From Candidula unifasciata (Eukaryota > Mollusca > Gastropoda > Stylommatophora > Geomitridae), in contig CAJHNH020007523.1 in assembly GCA_905116865.2 (NCBI GenBank), positions 318,076-382,075 of the forward strand: a stretch of DNA of 64,000 nt, in the 5' to 3' direction. Of the stretch, positions 21,521 through 37,921 are shown piece after piece. A program made the position numbers and the translations under genes. The notes under the pieces were generated by a model. That model was given only the letters and a program-made list of their open reading frames with translations, did not search any database and was not told where the DNA came from. How positions within the stretch are numbered: the first letter of the stretch is position 1; each line of letters begins with the position of its first letter.

Positions 21521-22149
21521 TGAGTCAAGAATTGACATCACATCACTCAATGCAATCTCGCGCATGCAATGTTAGTAAAATTGTCTAATTATTCATACTA
21601 CAATTTCTATCATAATCACAACCCAAAATCAAAGAAATATGTGAAACATTACATATTACATATTTGTCTTGTATCAATAATTGCCCTCTGTTTCACCAGT
21701 TATACATCCACCTCACCCTCGGTCCAGGGTAACTATCACTCTGTGCAAGTCGGTTATGCTGAATCGTCAAATGTTATGTAAACTCAATCCTGCTAAGTGA
21801 CGCAGAAACTTGGACAATGAACAAGCAACTAGAACATTAAACTGAGGCTCTGGAGATGTGGGTATACAGAAGAATAGGTCGTATTTCATGGAAACAAAAA
21901 ATCCAGTGCAGAGGTTATGGAAAGGCTACAAGTGAAAAAAGAATCTCTGAAAGAAATACAAAATAGATAATTAAAATACTTCGGGTACATTAAAAGACAG
22001 TTAATTAGTTGCCTATTCTTCACAAGACGCTGCAGAACCAATTCCAGCATTTTTTGGCTGTTGTGGTTTTTCTATGCAAATGTAACGTTCAGTAGTTTGC
22101 CACTGAACACTCAACGATCAGCTCTCAGTACCACTATCGATACCAGCGC

Positions 22150-22230
22150 AAGAGAAATAGTCTGCAGCAGGGATCGAACCGGTATTACGAAGCGCGTTCG
22201 CAGACGCTGTAAACCACAGACGCTGACAGT
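22150..22230 (-). mobile_element. tRNA-like SINE head, isolated
   Basis: The minus strand has GTGGTTTACAGCGTCTGCG and the B-box-like CCGGTTCGATCCCTG. It may be a decayed tRNA or a SINE remnant. Confidence 0.45.
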
Positions 22231-22319
22231 AGACACTTTAAAAAACCATACTAGAGGTAAATGTAAAAGGCAAAAGAGCAAGAGGTAGACAATGATACGA
22301 GTGGCAGGACAACATCAAG

Positions 22320-22585
22320 AGATGTACGGGCAGCAGTCTGAGTGAGTGTACAACCAGGACAAGAGACAGAGCGTGTTGGAGATCTATTATGACCTAGAGA
22401 GAATGAGACACTTGGGTGTAACCAGCGGGTCTGGCCGGCTCACTACACTCAGAGGAAAGGCAAGACGGCCACGTAATCTGATTATGACCGGTACGATCAG
22501 TATTTGAACTTTGCGCTTGCTGCTGAAGATGAGGACAGAGCACGCATGGGAATGTCTCTAGTGGTGTGATGTCAATTCTTGACTC
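22320..22585 (+). mobile_element. LINE 3' fragment after RNase H
   Basis: It contains cactcagaggaaaggcaaga, ttgctgctgaagatgaggac, agagcacgcatgggaatgtc, ending tgtgatgtcaattcttgact. The same end is found at 31785, 46225 and 53160. Confidence 0.7.
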
Positions 22586-22889
22586 AACTTAACTTCCATT
22601 CCACATCCCTGTTTATTCGTCTGGTTTTTTTGTTTTTGTTGTACACATTAATTTAAAATCATCCTCATGGCTCCATGTATACCTATTACTAACATGTATT
22701 TACTTGCTTGTATACTATGACTCATTGTGTGTGTACGTGCCTGCCCGGGCGCGTGTATGTGTAAGTAATAGTTAGCTAGTTAGTCGACATATTGTCCTCA
22801 TTGCACGTAGAACCACCCCGTCCATAAGTGCTCAGATCCCCTTCTCAGTCAATCCCGCAGCATGTAGCGATTAACGACACCTGTTCTGT

Positions 22890-24425
22890 GTTAGTTTATT
22901 ATTATTCTTTGACTACCCCCGTAGTGTTCTTGTTTGGCGACACCCCGTTTAACATGTTGTTCTTGCAGTCTGACCATGGTTGCTGATTCACAGTTCTCAG
23001 TTTTTTCACGCAAACGTCTTAATTCACTTAGAGCATTCTGTATATCAGTCTGGTTCACGGCTTGTCCGACTTTCACAGTAGCCTTACCTGCAAGCCTATC
23101 AGCGTGCTCGTTTTCTTGTACCCCACATGTCCTGGCATGAAAATGAAACCAATCCTTGTCAGCTGTGAATTCTGTAGAGCCACCAACCACTGCATTCGGA
23201 CCCAGCCCTTCTCTATCTTCCTGAGCAAACTCATCAAGTCACTAAGAAAGCATGCCCCAAGTGAAAGTCTGTGTCTCTAGCCATGTTACTGCTTTAGTCA
23301 CGGCCATGACCTCCATAGTCAGACTACTTGTAGTTACGGCAAAAGCTCTAAAATCTTCCTTCACAACTCTCCCTCCAGACTGAGCTGTAAAAGCCCACAA
23401 GCTTCTAACATGGCGGATTACAGAACCATCTGTGTAAATGACAGCATCACCATCGAGAACGTTCTCGAAAAGCAAGGCTTGAAATCTGCTTCCACAGCAG
23501 CCGGACTCTGTTGTCGGCATTTTCTGTCTAATTGAATGCAAACAGAAAAAGATGTACAGCACTCTGAAGGCACTTGCACCCACTCCTCGCCGGGTTCTAT
23601 GTCCTCAAATGAACATACCTGTAAAATAATGTCCTTGGCTTTACCCATCCACGATTTGCCTCTTCTCAAACTGCTGCCTTTTATCTTTTTGATTTGACTA
23701 TGTAATGGATGTTGTGTGTCGGCCCTGACTATTAGGTAGGCACGAGCTCGGGAAATTTGTATTCTGTCTTTCATGGTTGGAAAATCGAGAAGGTAGCGCA
23801 TAGACCTACATGCTGTATCTCTCGTACACCCAAGTATAATGTGCATAGCCTCGTTCTGTATCCTTTCCACCCTTTCGCATGGCTGAGAGTCAGGGTCGCC
23901 ATCGCGTATTCAAAAACAGAAAGGACTAGACTCAGTTTACCGCCGCCATCACTCTCATCGCAGCCAGACCCCGCTTGGCTTTCATTATAAACTGATCGAT
24001 GTGCTCAGTATAAGTAAGGCTTTGATCAAAATATATCCCCAGGTATTTCATTGTATTCGTTCTATCCACATCCTCAGAACACAGACTAACAACTGGGGTT
24101 GGCGTTTTTACATTATGGTTATTCAAAGAGAACCATGTCACTGCCGCTTTTGTTGGGTTGACCAGTGCACTTGCTTCACCACACCAAGTGCTTATGCGAT
24201 TGAGCACTTAGTTCTTCAGCAACCTTCTCTCTACCCTTACTCTGACGATATACTAACACACCGTCAGCATATGACAGTGTTCTTCCGGGTCTTGTGATTT
24301 GCTCGCCTGTGATTCTCACTGTGTAAACGTTGAACAACACATGAGATAATGGCGATCCTTGTGGCAGGCCGGGGTGTAATGTTGTTGGTTCTGAACACTA
24401 CTTTTTGTTGGAAGAGGGTGGAAGA
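22890..24425 (-). mobile_element. Decayed I-type LINE: reverse transcriptase plus RNase H
   Basis: Read 5' to 3' on the minus strand: PGLPQGSPLSHVLFNVYT and a YADG motif (reverse transcriptase, 24400-24240); TNTMKYLGIYFDQSLTYTEH (24110-24040); MERIQNEAMHIILGCTRDTA (23870-23810); RNase H with VIYTDGSVIRHVRSLWAF (23450-23390) and TMEVMAVTKAVTWL (23310-23260); then VQENEHADRLAGKATVKVG (about 23130-23070). Frame changes between blocks and in-frame stops show it is dead. The usual YADD has become YADG, losing a catalytic Asp. I-clade elements such as Nimbus are known in gastropods; the clade call is inference. Confidence 0.88.
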
Positions 24426-24509
24426 GATCCAGGGAAGCAGGCATTAGTAAGCTATCCTTTATCTTTTGTTATCTTACTGTGCAAGTGACTAAACTTTAGG
24501 TATGTTATA

Positions 24510-25185
24510 CGCTTCTTCTTCTTCTCCTTCTCCTTCTTCTCCTTCTTCTCCTTCTCCTTCTCCTTCTCCTCCTTCTTCTCCTCCTCCTTCTCCTCCTCCT
24601 TCTCCTCCTCCTTCTCCTCCTCCTTCTCCTCCTCCTCCTCCTTCTCCTCCTCCTTCTCCTCTTCCTTCTCCTCCTCCTTCTCCTCCTCCTTCTCCTCCTC
24701 CTTCTCCTTCTCCTCCTCCTTCTCCTCCTCCTTCTCCTCCTCCTTCTCCTCCTCCTTCTTCTCCTCCTTCTTCTCCTCCTTCTCCTTCTCCTTCTCCTTC
24801 TCCTTCTTCTTCTCCTTCTTCTTCTCCTTCTTCTTCTCCTTCTTCTTCTCCTTCTCCTTCTCCTTCTCCTTCTCCTTCTTCTTCTCCTTCTCCTTCTTCT
24901 TCTCCTTTTTCTTCTCCTTCTTCTTCTCCTTCTTCTTCTCCTTCTTCTTCTTCTTCTTCTTCTTCTCCTTCTCCTTCTCCTTCTTCTTCTCCTTCTTCTT
25001 CTCCTTCTTCTTCTCCTTCTTCTTCTCCTTCATCTTCTCCTTCTCCTTCTCCTTCTTCTTCTTCTTCTTCTTCTTCTCCTTCTTCTTCTCCTTCTTCTTC
25101 TCCTTCTTCTTCTTCTTCTTCTTCTTCTTCTTCTTCTTCTTCTTCTTCTTCTTCTTCTTCTTCTTCTTCTTCTTCTTCTGTTCCT
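24510..25185 (-). repeat. CTT/CTC (GAA/GAG) trinucleotide tract, about 675 bp
   Basis: An unbroken pyrimidine strand of CTT and CTC triplets, changing from CTCCTC-rich at the left to pure CTT at the right. On the minus strand it directly follows a LINE C-terminus at 25430-25190, so it is an expanded (GAA)n LINE tail. Long Lys/Glu, Ser/Pro and Arg frames across it are artefacts. Confidence 0.95.
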
Positions 25186-25189
25186 TCGA

Positions 25190-25430
25190 AATGGACTTTC
25201 TCTGTTGTAATTCAGCGACCCGTAAAGTTTGGCATGCACCGGTGTTTCTCTTGTCCATGTTTCGCCTGGAAATGTATTTAAGACAGTCTTGGAGGACGTG
25301 GTCTGTTTTCTCAGGTGCCAGTCCGCATGTAAATATGGCTGATTTGCCAGTCTTAAATTTTGTATACAAGTAAATGTGGCTGCGAAGTCGATTATGCCCT
25401 GTTCTAAGGCCTAGAATATGACTTGCTCTG
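25190..25430 (-). mobile_element. LINE C-terminal fragment (CGLAPE...DHVLQDC)
   Basis: The minus strand reads YTKFKTGKSAIFTCGLAPEK, then TDHVLQDC, a Cys/His region that follows RNase H in I-type LINEs. It is followed directly by the GAA/GAG tract as its 3' tail. Confidence 0.8.
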
Positions 25431-25449
25431 GTTTGTCTAAAATATCGTC

Positions 25450-25728
25450 TACATCTTTTTCTTCTTCTTCGCGTACACCAGCTGTAAACTCTGGTGGAAA
25501 GTTCTGGTTGTTCATCTACTTCTGGACTTCAATCCTGTTTCAGAACCTGTGTTGCGTGTGCATCCGTTTGACAGATCTGACTAATTTGTATGCAGACTGT
25601 TGGTTCCTTGCCTCTCAGGCAGATGCACTGCCTTTTTGAAGGAAGCTCCCAATTAGTTAACTCTTACGACATGCTTTTGTTTTCTTGTTTTCCCTATAAC
25701 AGGGCCCCGGAACCCACACGATGAAAAT
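25450..25728 (-). mobile_element. Family A SINE-like element
   Basis: Antisense copy with tcttcttcttcgcgtacacc, agctgtaaactctggtgg, ggttccttgcctctcaggca and gggccccggaacccacacg. One of the better preserved copies. Confidence 0.9.
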
Positions 25729-25734
25729 CGTATT

Positions 25735-26240
25735 TTATGTCAGTTTTGATAGCTCTTTGATTCATTTGATTATTATCTTCTTCTGTTAGCGAGTATATCA
25801 GCTCTTTTGTTTCCGGGAACTCCACAGAAGGATAGTATCCACTGTACATGTATAGTTACCTTACACAGGTTGCCTAGTTTTCCAGACTGGAGTGCCTGAA
25901 GTACAACTCATGCATCTGTAAGGAATACCATGGGTTGTTTCAAGATAGACAGCTTTTAGTATCCATATTCTTTTCTAGCAAACATGCCGTATTGTGCTGT
26001 CACCTTCAGCATACACTGAATAGTTTTTTTTTTTAATTTTTTTAAAGGGACTCGGGCATACAATGCTAGACCGCTATCTTTGTAGACCATTTACCGTTAG
26101 ATGGATGACGTGATCAAATGAACACTAACTACTTGTATGTCCCATTATATTTCTTCCTGGAGTCCATAAATTGTGACATGTGCAATAATGTATATCCGTT
26201 AGAGTTATAAAGTCGTCCCCTTGTAGGATGCAAATTTTTT
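25735..26240. other. Intergenic DNA, nothing recognised
   Basis: AT-rich, with poly-T at 26026-26044 and 26228-26240. No repeat family or gene recognised. Confidence 0.4.
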
Positions 26241-26247
26241 TTTTTTA

Positions 26248-26365
26248 CTTGAAGCCCCACCCTGGCTTTTGCCGGGGGCCCTAAACATAGCCGGGCCTGA
26301 AATATGACCTAACGGCTGAACGGGGTTTCTGGGACCTCTCCACGGGTGATTCTCATCCGCATGGT
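26248..26365 (+). repeat. Repeat D, copy 2
   Basis: It matches 8195-8295 (gaagccccaccctggc, gggccctaaacatagcc, ggggtttctggg, ggtgattctcatcc). A family B SINE follows about 120 bp later, as with copy 1. Confidence 0.55.
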
Positions 26366-26483
26366 GGCACTTTGTGTTACCGGGTGCTTATCGCTTGTGT
26401 GATGTCCTAGTGGGGTAAAATCTACTTACTTACTTACTTATGTCTCCTCGCAGCCTTTGTATCGTGTACTGTCAGTAATTAGG

Positions 26484-26695
26484 GATCCGCGTGGTGTAGC
26501 GGCTAGACGCTTGCCTACGGATCGAAAGGTCGTGGGTTCAGGTCCTGACGAAGCCAGATATTTGTCAAAAGTCGACCTAGAGTTAAACCAGTACCAGGTG
26601 AAGTCCTGGGAAGTAAAGGCGGTCGGCGTGAGGTTGACCACATCACCCACCGAATGCTGGTTGGTCTGTATATAAACTGTTGGTCTAGACTCTAG
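26484..26695 (+). mobile_element. Family B tRNA-derived SINE, near-canonical head
   Basis: The head has A box tggtgtagcggc and B box ggttcaggtcc at tRNA spacing. The body follows: gtcgacctagagttaaacca, gtcctgggaagtaaaggcgg, then attgg-like and ggtctagactctag. The best copy for defining the RNA polymerase III promoter of this family. Confidence 0.9.
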
Positions 26696-26717
26696 CCAAG
26701 TATGTTCAATAGGACAG

Positions 26718-27075
26718 GTTTGAGGTTTGAGGGTTTTGTAGTAACCTATAAGTGCTCCGCACTTCTTCTAACTCAAGTCTGAGTCTGAAGAATTGCAGCA
26801 CATTGCACAAACTCTGTTGCACCAGCGAAGATCCTGAAATACTTAGGGTAGATTTTTAACTCCAAATGTTGCCCGGCGTTAGGCTAGTCTTTTCGATTTC
26901 CAACTGCCAAGGGGTTTTTTACGTGCGCAACAATGCACATGGGCGTCCGATCTCACTACCCAGAGACCAGGGGAAATTACTAGAAGTCCAAGTCCACGTG
27001 AAAAAATTCCAGCCCTAATTGGGGACTGAACACAGAGCCTCTAGCACTCGAGGCGGACACTTTGCCTCGAGATCC
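26718..27075 (-). mobile_element. Family C SINE
   Basis: The minus strand runs from GAGGCAAAGTGTCCGCCTCG through ACTTCTAGTAATTTCCCC, CATTGTTGCGCACGTAAAA and CCCTTGGCAGTTGG to the ACTTATAGGTTACT tail. Confidence 0.85.
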
Positions 27076-27221
27076 CCTTCAATATGAAAGTAGGCGTGGG
27101 AAGGGGTTCTTTACTGGCTTCAATTACCTACTGTCAGTAATTTCTATTACCAGACGTAACTCCATGTCAAGAGAACAAACTATTCAGCGTCTGCTTTCTA
27201 AGACAGTTGTCTTCCACAGAG

Positions 27222-27298
27222 GTGGGGGGGGGGGGGGGGGTGTGCTAGAATCTTTTTAAAGGAAAGGGGGGGGGGGTGCTAGAATCTTTTTAAAGGGG
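27222..27298 (+). repeat. Poly-G runs with a 21-bp duplication
   Basis: G runs at 27224-27240 (17) and 27266-27276 (11) alternate with two copies of gtgctagaatctttttaaa (27242 and 27277). Confidence 0.85.
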
Positions 27299-27299
27299 C

Positions 27300-27585
27300 G
27301 TCAAGCAATTCTGAAAATTCAGATTTAAATACCGGATCAACATCATGGCACACGGACCCATAAGTGCTCCGTTCGACTTCTAAAGTCAGAAGAAGCTCAG
27401 CACAGTGCACAGACTCTGTAGCACCGGCGAGGATCCTGAAATACTTTAGATAGATTTTTAACTTCAAATTGTTCCCGAGCAGCGACGTTAGTCAACTCTT
27501 TTCAAGGGATCTTTTACGTGTGAAACAATGCACATGGGCGTCCGATTTCACTACCCAGAGACAAGGGGAATTACTTAAAGCCTAA
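27300..27585 (-). mobile_element. Family C SINE, 5' truncated
   Basis: It has the ACCGGATCAACATCATGGC tail region, the GCACCGGCGAGGATCCTGAA block and the CTACCCAGAGACAAGGGG block, but lacks the tRNA-like head. Confidence 0.8.
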
Positions 27586-27854
27586 CAACTTACCGAAAAT
27601 CTTGCAATTGCCTGTGATTCCAACTGAAATATATATTTTCAATATAAAGTATAAACGCAATTTTACTTTTAATATTGAGTGAAGATTATCAGATGTGAAC
27701 ATCAACTAAAGAATATGCGAGAAAACTAAAAACCTGTGAAATTAGATGATTGAAAAAGGGAGCGAAAAGAAGTAGAAGATCGTCAGAGAAATGAAGAGAT
27801 TAGAATTATTGGAACAAGTATTGGAATAATAAGTTCAAGTATTTGGGAACATTT

Positions 27855-28150
27855 ATAACATCCCCCCGTATGGATTCCGGGGCCCCATTGTGGGGAAAAC
27901 AAGAATAGACCCACTGCCTCCCCAAAAACATGTCGTAAGAGTCGATAATTGGGGAGCTTCCTTTGAAGTCGAAGTGCATCTGCCGGAGAGGCAAGGAACC
28001 AACAGTCTGTATTCAAGAAAATGAGATCTGTAAAACTGATGCACACGCAAGACTCAGGTTCTGGAGCAGGACTGCAGTTCAGTAGTGGACGAGCAACCAG
28101 AACTTTCCGCCAGAGTGTACAGCTGGTGAACGCGAAAAGGAAGAAAAAGA
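27855..28150 (+). mobile_element. Family A SINE-like element
   Basis: Sense copy with head cccccgtatggattccgggg, middle gagaggcaaggaaccaacag and 3' end gtgaacgcgaaaaggaagaa. It abuts a LINE fragment at its 3' side. Confidence 0.9.
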
Positions 28151-28154
28151 TTTA

Positions 28155-28810
28155 TAACATCAGATGGACGGCGTGGGACAGAAATTAAGAGCAAAATTGG
28201 TCAAGCAAAGGCAGTTTTTTTAGGAGATGAAATGTATTTTATGTAATAAATCACTTTCATTAAACATCAGTAAACGAGTATTGAAATGTTATATCGAACC
28301 TGTTCTGTTGTATGGTGGTGAATCTTTGGAATGTGAGCAAACACATTAAGCCGGCCAGGGACTTCGAGAACAAGGGCTTGGTTTTGTCCCACGCCGTTAC
28401 GGTCCTTCGACATGGTGTATGCTTGGTTCGGGCCGTCAACATGGGGGTCGAAGACTTGCTTGGAGGCAACTGAGATGTGGCTCTTGAAAAGAATGTTGCG
28501 AATACCTTAGACTGCCAGAATAACTTATAATGATTGCCTGGACATGGCTAATGAAAGTAGAACATTATAGACAACAATGAAAAGGAGACAAAGTTATTTG
28601 GTCAAGTAACGAGAAAAGGAGCACTGAAAAATATCGTGACGACTGGAAAGATCACTGGTAGAAGAAGCAGAGGCAGACCAAGAGAAATGATGGTGGATGG
28701 TTAAAGACTGTGGCAGGGCGGAATATCCTCAGCAGAATTGGCCTGGAACACCAAAGACCGATATCTGTGGCGTGAACGCATACACTAGCTGACAGAGCAC
28801 TTAATGATGA
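28155..28810 (+). mobile_element. LINE reverse-transcriptase C-terminal fragment
   Basis: It reads EIKSKIGQAKAVF, then LNISKRVLKCYIEPVLLYGG, then EATEMWLLKRMLRI, and later KITGRRSRGRPREM. These are successive landmarks of the RT thumb and C-terminus in LINEs. About 100 bp of foreign sequence (28345-28450) separates the second and third blocks. Confidence 0.82.
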
Positions 28811-28835
28811 CGATAATGATTAATTTGCAACATGT

Positions 28836-28920
28836 GTTATTGAATGAATTATCATTTTGAAGATAAATATTTTCTAATAGCCCATTTATTTATCTTCAAA
28901 ATAATAATTCATTAAATAAC
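28836..28920. repeat. 34-bp imperfect inverted repeat, 17-bp loop
   Basis: The left arm 28836-28869 (gttattgaatgaattatcat...) and right arm 28887-28920 pair with only two mismatches. It could extrude as a cruciform, or it may be the ends of a lost palindromic element. Confidence 0.85.
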
Positions 28921-29029
28921 AGATGTTGCTCGTTAATTAAACTGTACTTCAATTTGTATATAAATCTACTCGACAACAATTGTTACCACCGACCGGCCTC
29001 ACAAAAACGGGAATTCCCGTTTGAGCTGC

Positions 29030-29112
29030 ACGACTTTGTCATCATCATGTAGCAGGTCCTTTGTAGAACGTCGCTGTCATCGCGGTCTGTCTGAAAGAAA
29101 CCTAGTCTCTCG
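29030..29112 (-). mobile_element. LINE 3'-end fragment
   Basis: It matches 36290-36350: agcaggtcctttgtagaacg, tcgctgtcatcgcggtctg. Minus-strand orientation. Confidence 0.5.
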
Positions 29113-29179
29113 CCAAGTGAAAATAAAGAAAATAATTGGAATAAAAAAAATTCCAATCACTCCCTTTTATTATGCGGTG

Positions 29180-29346
29180 TAGGTGTCTTTGAGACTGAGG
29201 ATTTACGACCGAATGGCTAGTGGTGTCTCAGCGACTTTGCAGGGGAGGACTTCATTTGCCCCAGACAGAAAAAATCTACAGCCTTACCGAGGATTCGAAC
29301 CTGAGTCTCCCGCTCGAGAGCCTAGCGTTCTAACCGTTCGGCACAA
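29180..29346 (-). mobile_element. tRNA-derived SINE, another family
   Basis: The minus strand begins TGCCGAACGGTTAGAACGC, has the perfect B box GGTTCGAATCC, and ends near the CTCAAAGACACC box. It starts 14 bp past a stop codon of the unknown gene's last open frame. Confidence 0.75.
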
Positions 29347-29473
29347 AAAACTGCACAAATCACAAATTAAAAAACATATCAGCTTGGGGTTTATCTCGAT
29401 AACCACGGAAGATTAACGCGACACTCCGGCTCCACGTACTTTCCAACACACAACTCTCGCTCGTTTGGCTTAC

Positions 29474-35380
<5,907 letters not shown>

Positions 35381-35384
35381 TCCT

Positions 35385-36000
35385 ATGCTGGTTGACAAGA
35401 CTTCTATGTCTGATGTGCCTGGCTGTGCCGATCTTTACTCCCAGTTCTCGCATTCTAGGCAGTGATCTGTACCCAGTGTTTCCCAAAATATACACTGATC
35501 GCCCTCTCTCTAGGGCACTAATAATTTAGGCACTAACCATAGGCCAATTATCTGTAACTAAGACAGAGCAGTCTAGTCTATCGGTTCTTTCATTGCTTAC
35601 AACACCCGCACGCCTAAGGACAAAGATAAATGCAACTCCACGCAGTGTAGTTTTGCAATGACTCAATCCACTGTCTACGTACAGAGCCTGCATCGACCCT
35701 CTGGTTCCTGCTCATAGAATCGCAAACAACCGCACGAAAGTCTGTGTCCAAACCATCGCCTCCACCCTCATCTTTCTACTAGTAGCCATAGACATGCCAC
35801 CGCTGTTTCCCTGGACTGTTTGTTCTGCCTGCAGAGCGAGCTGTCAATGCCCATACACTCTTGTGTCCTCGTACAACAGACCCTTCTAAGAAGACAAGAC
35901 ACATCCGAATTGCCACTGACAGCGTGTGGACTTCTGCATTGACAGTAACAGGATTCTGCTCCTGAGCGCTTGAGGCAGCGCATATTCCCGAGAGGTGAGG
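35385..36000 (-). mobile_element. LINE RNase H fragment
   Basis: The minus strand reads SVVRGHKSVWALTARSAGR (compare the RNase H at 23400), RQWIESLQNYTAW, and LGVKIGTARHIR, which also resembles the plus-strand reading at 49680. Frames change and stops are present. Confidence 0.7.
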
Positions 36001-36145
36001 ATCCATTAGACTGCACACAAATAAACCACATCAGTAAAACGGATGTGCACGCAAAAATAAGTTCTATAGCAAGACCAAAGTGCAGAAGTGGATAAACAAT
36101 CAGAACTTTCCTTCAGAAGTTTACCTCCGGAAGACGCAAAGAAGA
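35995..36145 (+). mobile_element. Family A SINE-like element, 5' truncated
   Basis: Only the 3' half remains: aaaccacatcagtaaaacgg, gtggataaacaatcagaact, and the tail acgcaaagaagaagaaatta. Confidence 0.75.
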
Positions 36146-36284
36146 AGAAATTAAATAGATCAAGGATGTCACGCTGGTCTTGACCTGGATGGCAAACCAA
36201 CAGGATCTGAAGGTTTGACACCAAAAGGGAAAAGAGATCAAATGCTAGAGTAACCAAGTTCAATATCCATGGAAATTATAATTC

Positions 36285-36612
36285 ATCATCATCATGAAGC
36301 AGATCCTTTGTAGAACGTAGCTCTCATCACGGTCTGCCTGAAAGAAAAGTCTTTCGCCAGCTCTCCCGCCTCGAGTACTTTCATATTCAAGGAGTCACGT
36401 ATATTCTGTGCCCATCTTCGTGTTGGTCGGCCCCTGCCCCTCCTTCCTAGTACCACGCCTTTTGCTGTTATCTTTCCAACCCATCATGGCGCTTGATATG
36501 ACCAACATATTTCAGCTTCCGAGACAAGATGCTGTTTAACAGCCAATCTTCCTTGATGTTCGGATCTTTTAAAACGTTGGTACTTCTTCTCTTCTTTGTC
36601 CATGGTATTCTG
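36285..36612 (-). mobile_element. LINE RT C-terminal / 3' fragment
   Basis: Minus-strand reading gives RIPWTKKRRSTNVLKDPNI, KEDWLLNSILSRKLKYVGHI and a GRRGRGRPTRRWAQNI stretch. It is related to the plus-strand fragment at 49980-50345. Confidence 0.8.
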
Positions 36613-36616
36613 AGAT

Positions 36617-37575
36617 GGTTTTGAGGTTTGAACAACGGATCCACATCATGGCACACGGGTAGTAACCCATAAGTGCTCCGTTCTTCTTCTAACTCAAGTC
36701 TGAGGTTTGAATAACGGATCCACATCATGGCACACGGGTAGTAACCCATAAGTGCTCCGTTCTTCTTCTAACTCAAGTCTGAGGTTTGAACAACGGATCC
36801 ACATCATGGCACACGGGTAGTAACCCATAAGTGCTCCGTTCTTCTTCTAACTCAAGTCTGAGGTTTGAACAACGGATCCACATCATGGCACACGGGTAGT
36901 AACCCATACGTGCTCCGCTCTTCTTCTAACTCAAGTCTGAGGTTTGAACAACGGATCCACATCATGGCACACGGGTAGTAACCCATACGTGCTCCGTTCT
37001 TCTTCTAACTCAAGTCTGAGGTTTGAACAACGGATCCACATCATGGCACACGGGTAGTAACCCATAAGTGCTCCGTTCTTCTTCTAACTCAAGTCTGAGG
37101 TTTGAACAACGGATCCACATCATGGCACACGGGTAGTAACCCATACGTGCTCCGTTCTTCTTCTAACTCAAGTCTGAGGTTTGAACAACGGATCCACATC
37201 ATGGCACACGGGTAGTAACCCATACGTGCTCCGTTCTTCTTCTAACTCAAGTCTGAGGTTTAAACAACGGATCCATATCATGGCACACGGGTAGTAACCC
37301 ATACGTGCTCCGTTCTTCTTCTAACTCAAGTCTGAGGTTTGAACAACGGATCCACATCATGGCACACGGGTAGTAACCCATACGTGCTCCGTTCTTCTTC
37401 TACCTCAAGTCTGAGGTTTGAACAACGGATCCACATCATGGCACACGGGTAGTAACCCATACGTGCTCCGTTCTTCTTCTAACTCAAGTCTGAGGTTTGA
37501 ACAACGGATCCACATCATGGCACACGGGTAGTAACCCATAAGTGCTCCGTTCTTCTTCTAACTTAAGTCTGAGTC
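36617..37575 (-). repeat. 79-bp satellite, 12 units, derived from SINE C tail
   Basis: ggatccacatcatggcacac recurs exactly every 79 bp from 36637 to 37506. Variation is small (aagtgctcc/acgtgctcc). The unit equals the last 79 bp of family C, and the SINE body continues directly after the last unit. Confidence 0.97.
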
Positions 37576-37650
37576 CGAAGAAGCTCAGCACAGTGCACAG
37601 GCTCTGTAGCACCGGCGAGGATCCTGAAATATTTTGGGTACATATTTCTT
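37576..37650 (-). mobile_element. Family C SINE remnant adjoining the satellite
   Basis: aagctcagcacagtgcacag and gcaccggcgaggatcctgaa are the family C segment that precedes the tail. Further 5' sequence is missing. Confidence 0.8.
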
Positions 37651-37659
37651 CTAAGAATC

Positions 37660-37915
37660 CTTCTGTAACATTTCAGCTCAGCTCAAAAGCCCCCATTTTC
37701 CTTCAGACTTGGGGATAGTCCATGACTCACATCAGTAATTAGAAGCATCCTCCCCCCCCCCCTTTTCCAACAGCCACATCGGTTTAACCTTGGGCTCCAC
37801 CACACAATCTTCATAAAAGCAGCAGTGCCTGCGTCGTAACCAGACAACCTTCATTGTAAAGATGGCACATAAGTTGTTTCTGAACCACAGCTGACCTAGT
37901 TACAACAAATCTAAT
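37660..37915. other. Intergenic DNA, nothing recognised
   Basis: Contains a C run at 37752-37763. No repeat family recognised. Confidence 0.4.
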
Positions 37916-37921
37916 TACAGT

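Noticed and set aside
24452..25369. 305-codon Lys/Glu frame, with Ser/Pro and Arg frames on the same tract
   Set aside because: It is the GAA/GAG tract read in different frames, joined to a LINE C-terminal fragment. No independent coding signal.
26484..26560. Functional tRNA gene
   Set aside because: A and B boxes are present but no cloverleaf can be drawn and the SINE body follows; the same head recurs at other sites.
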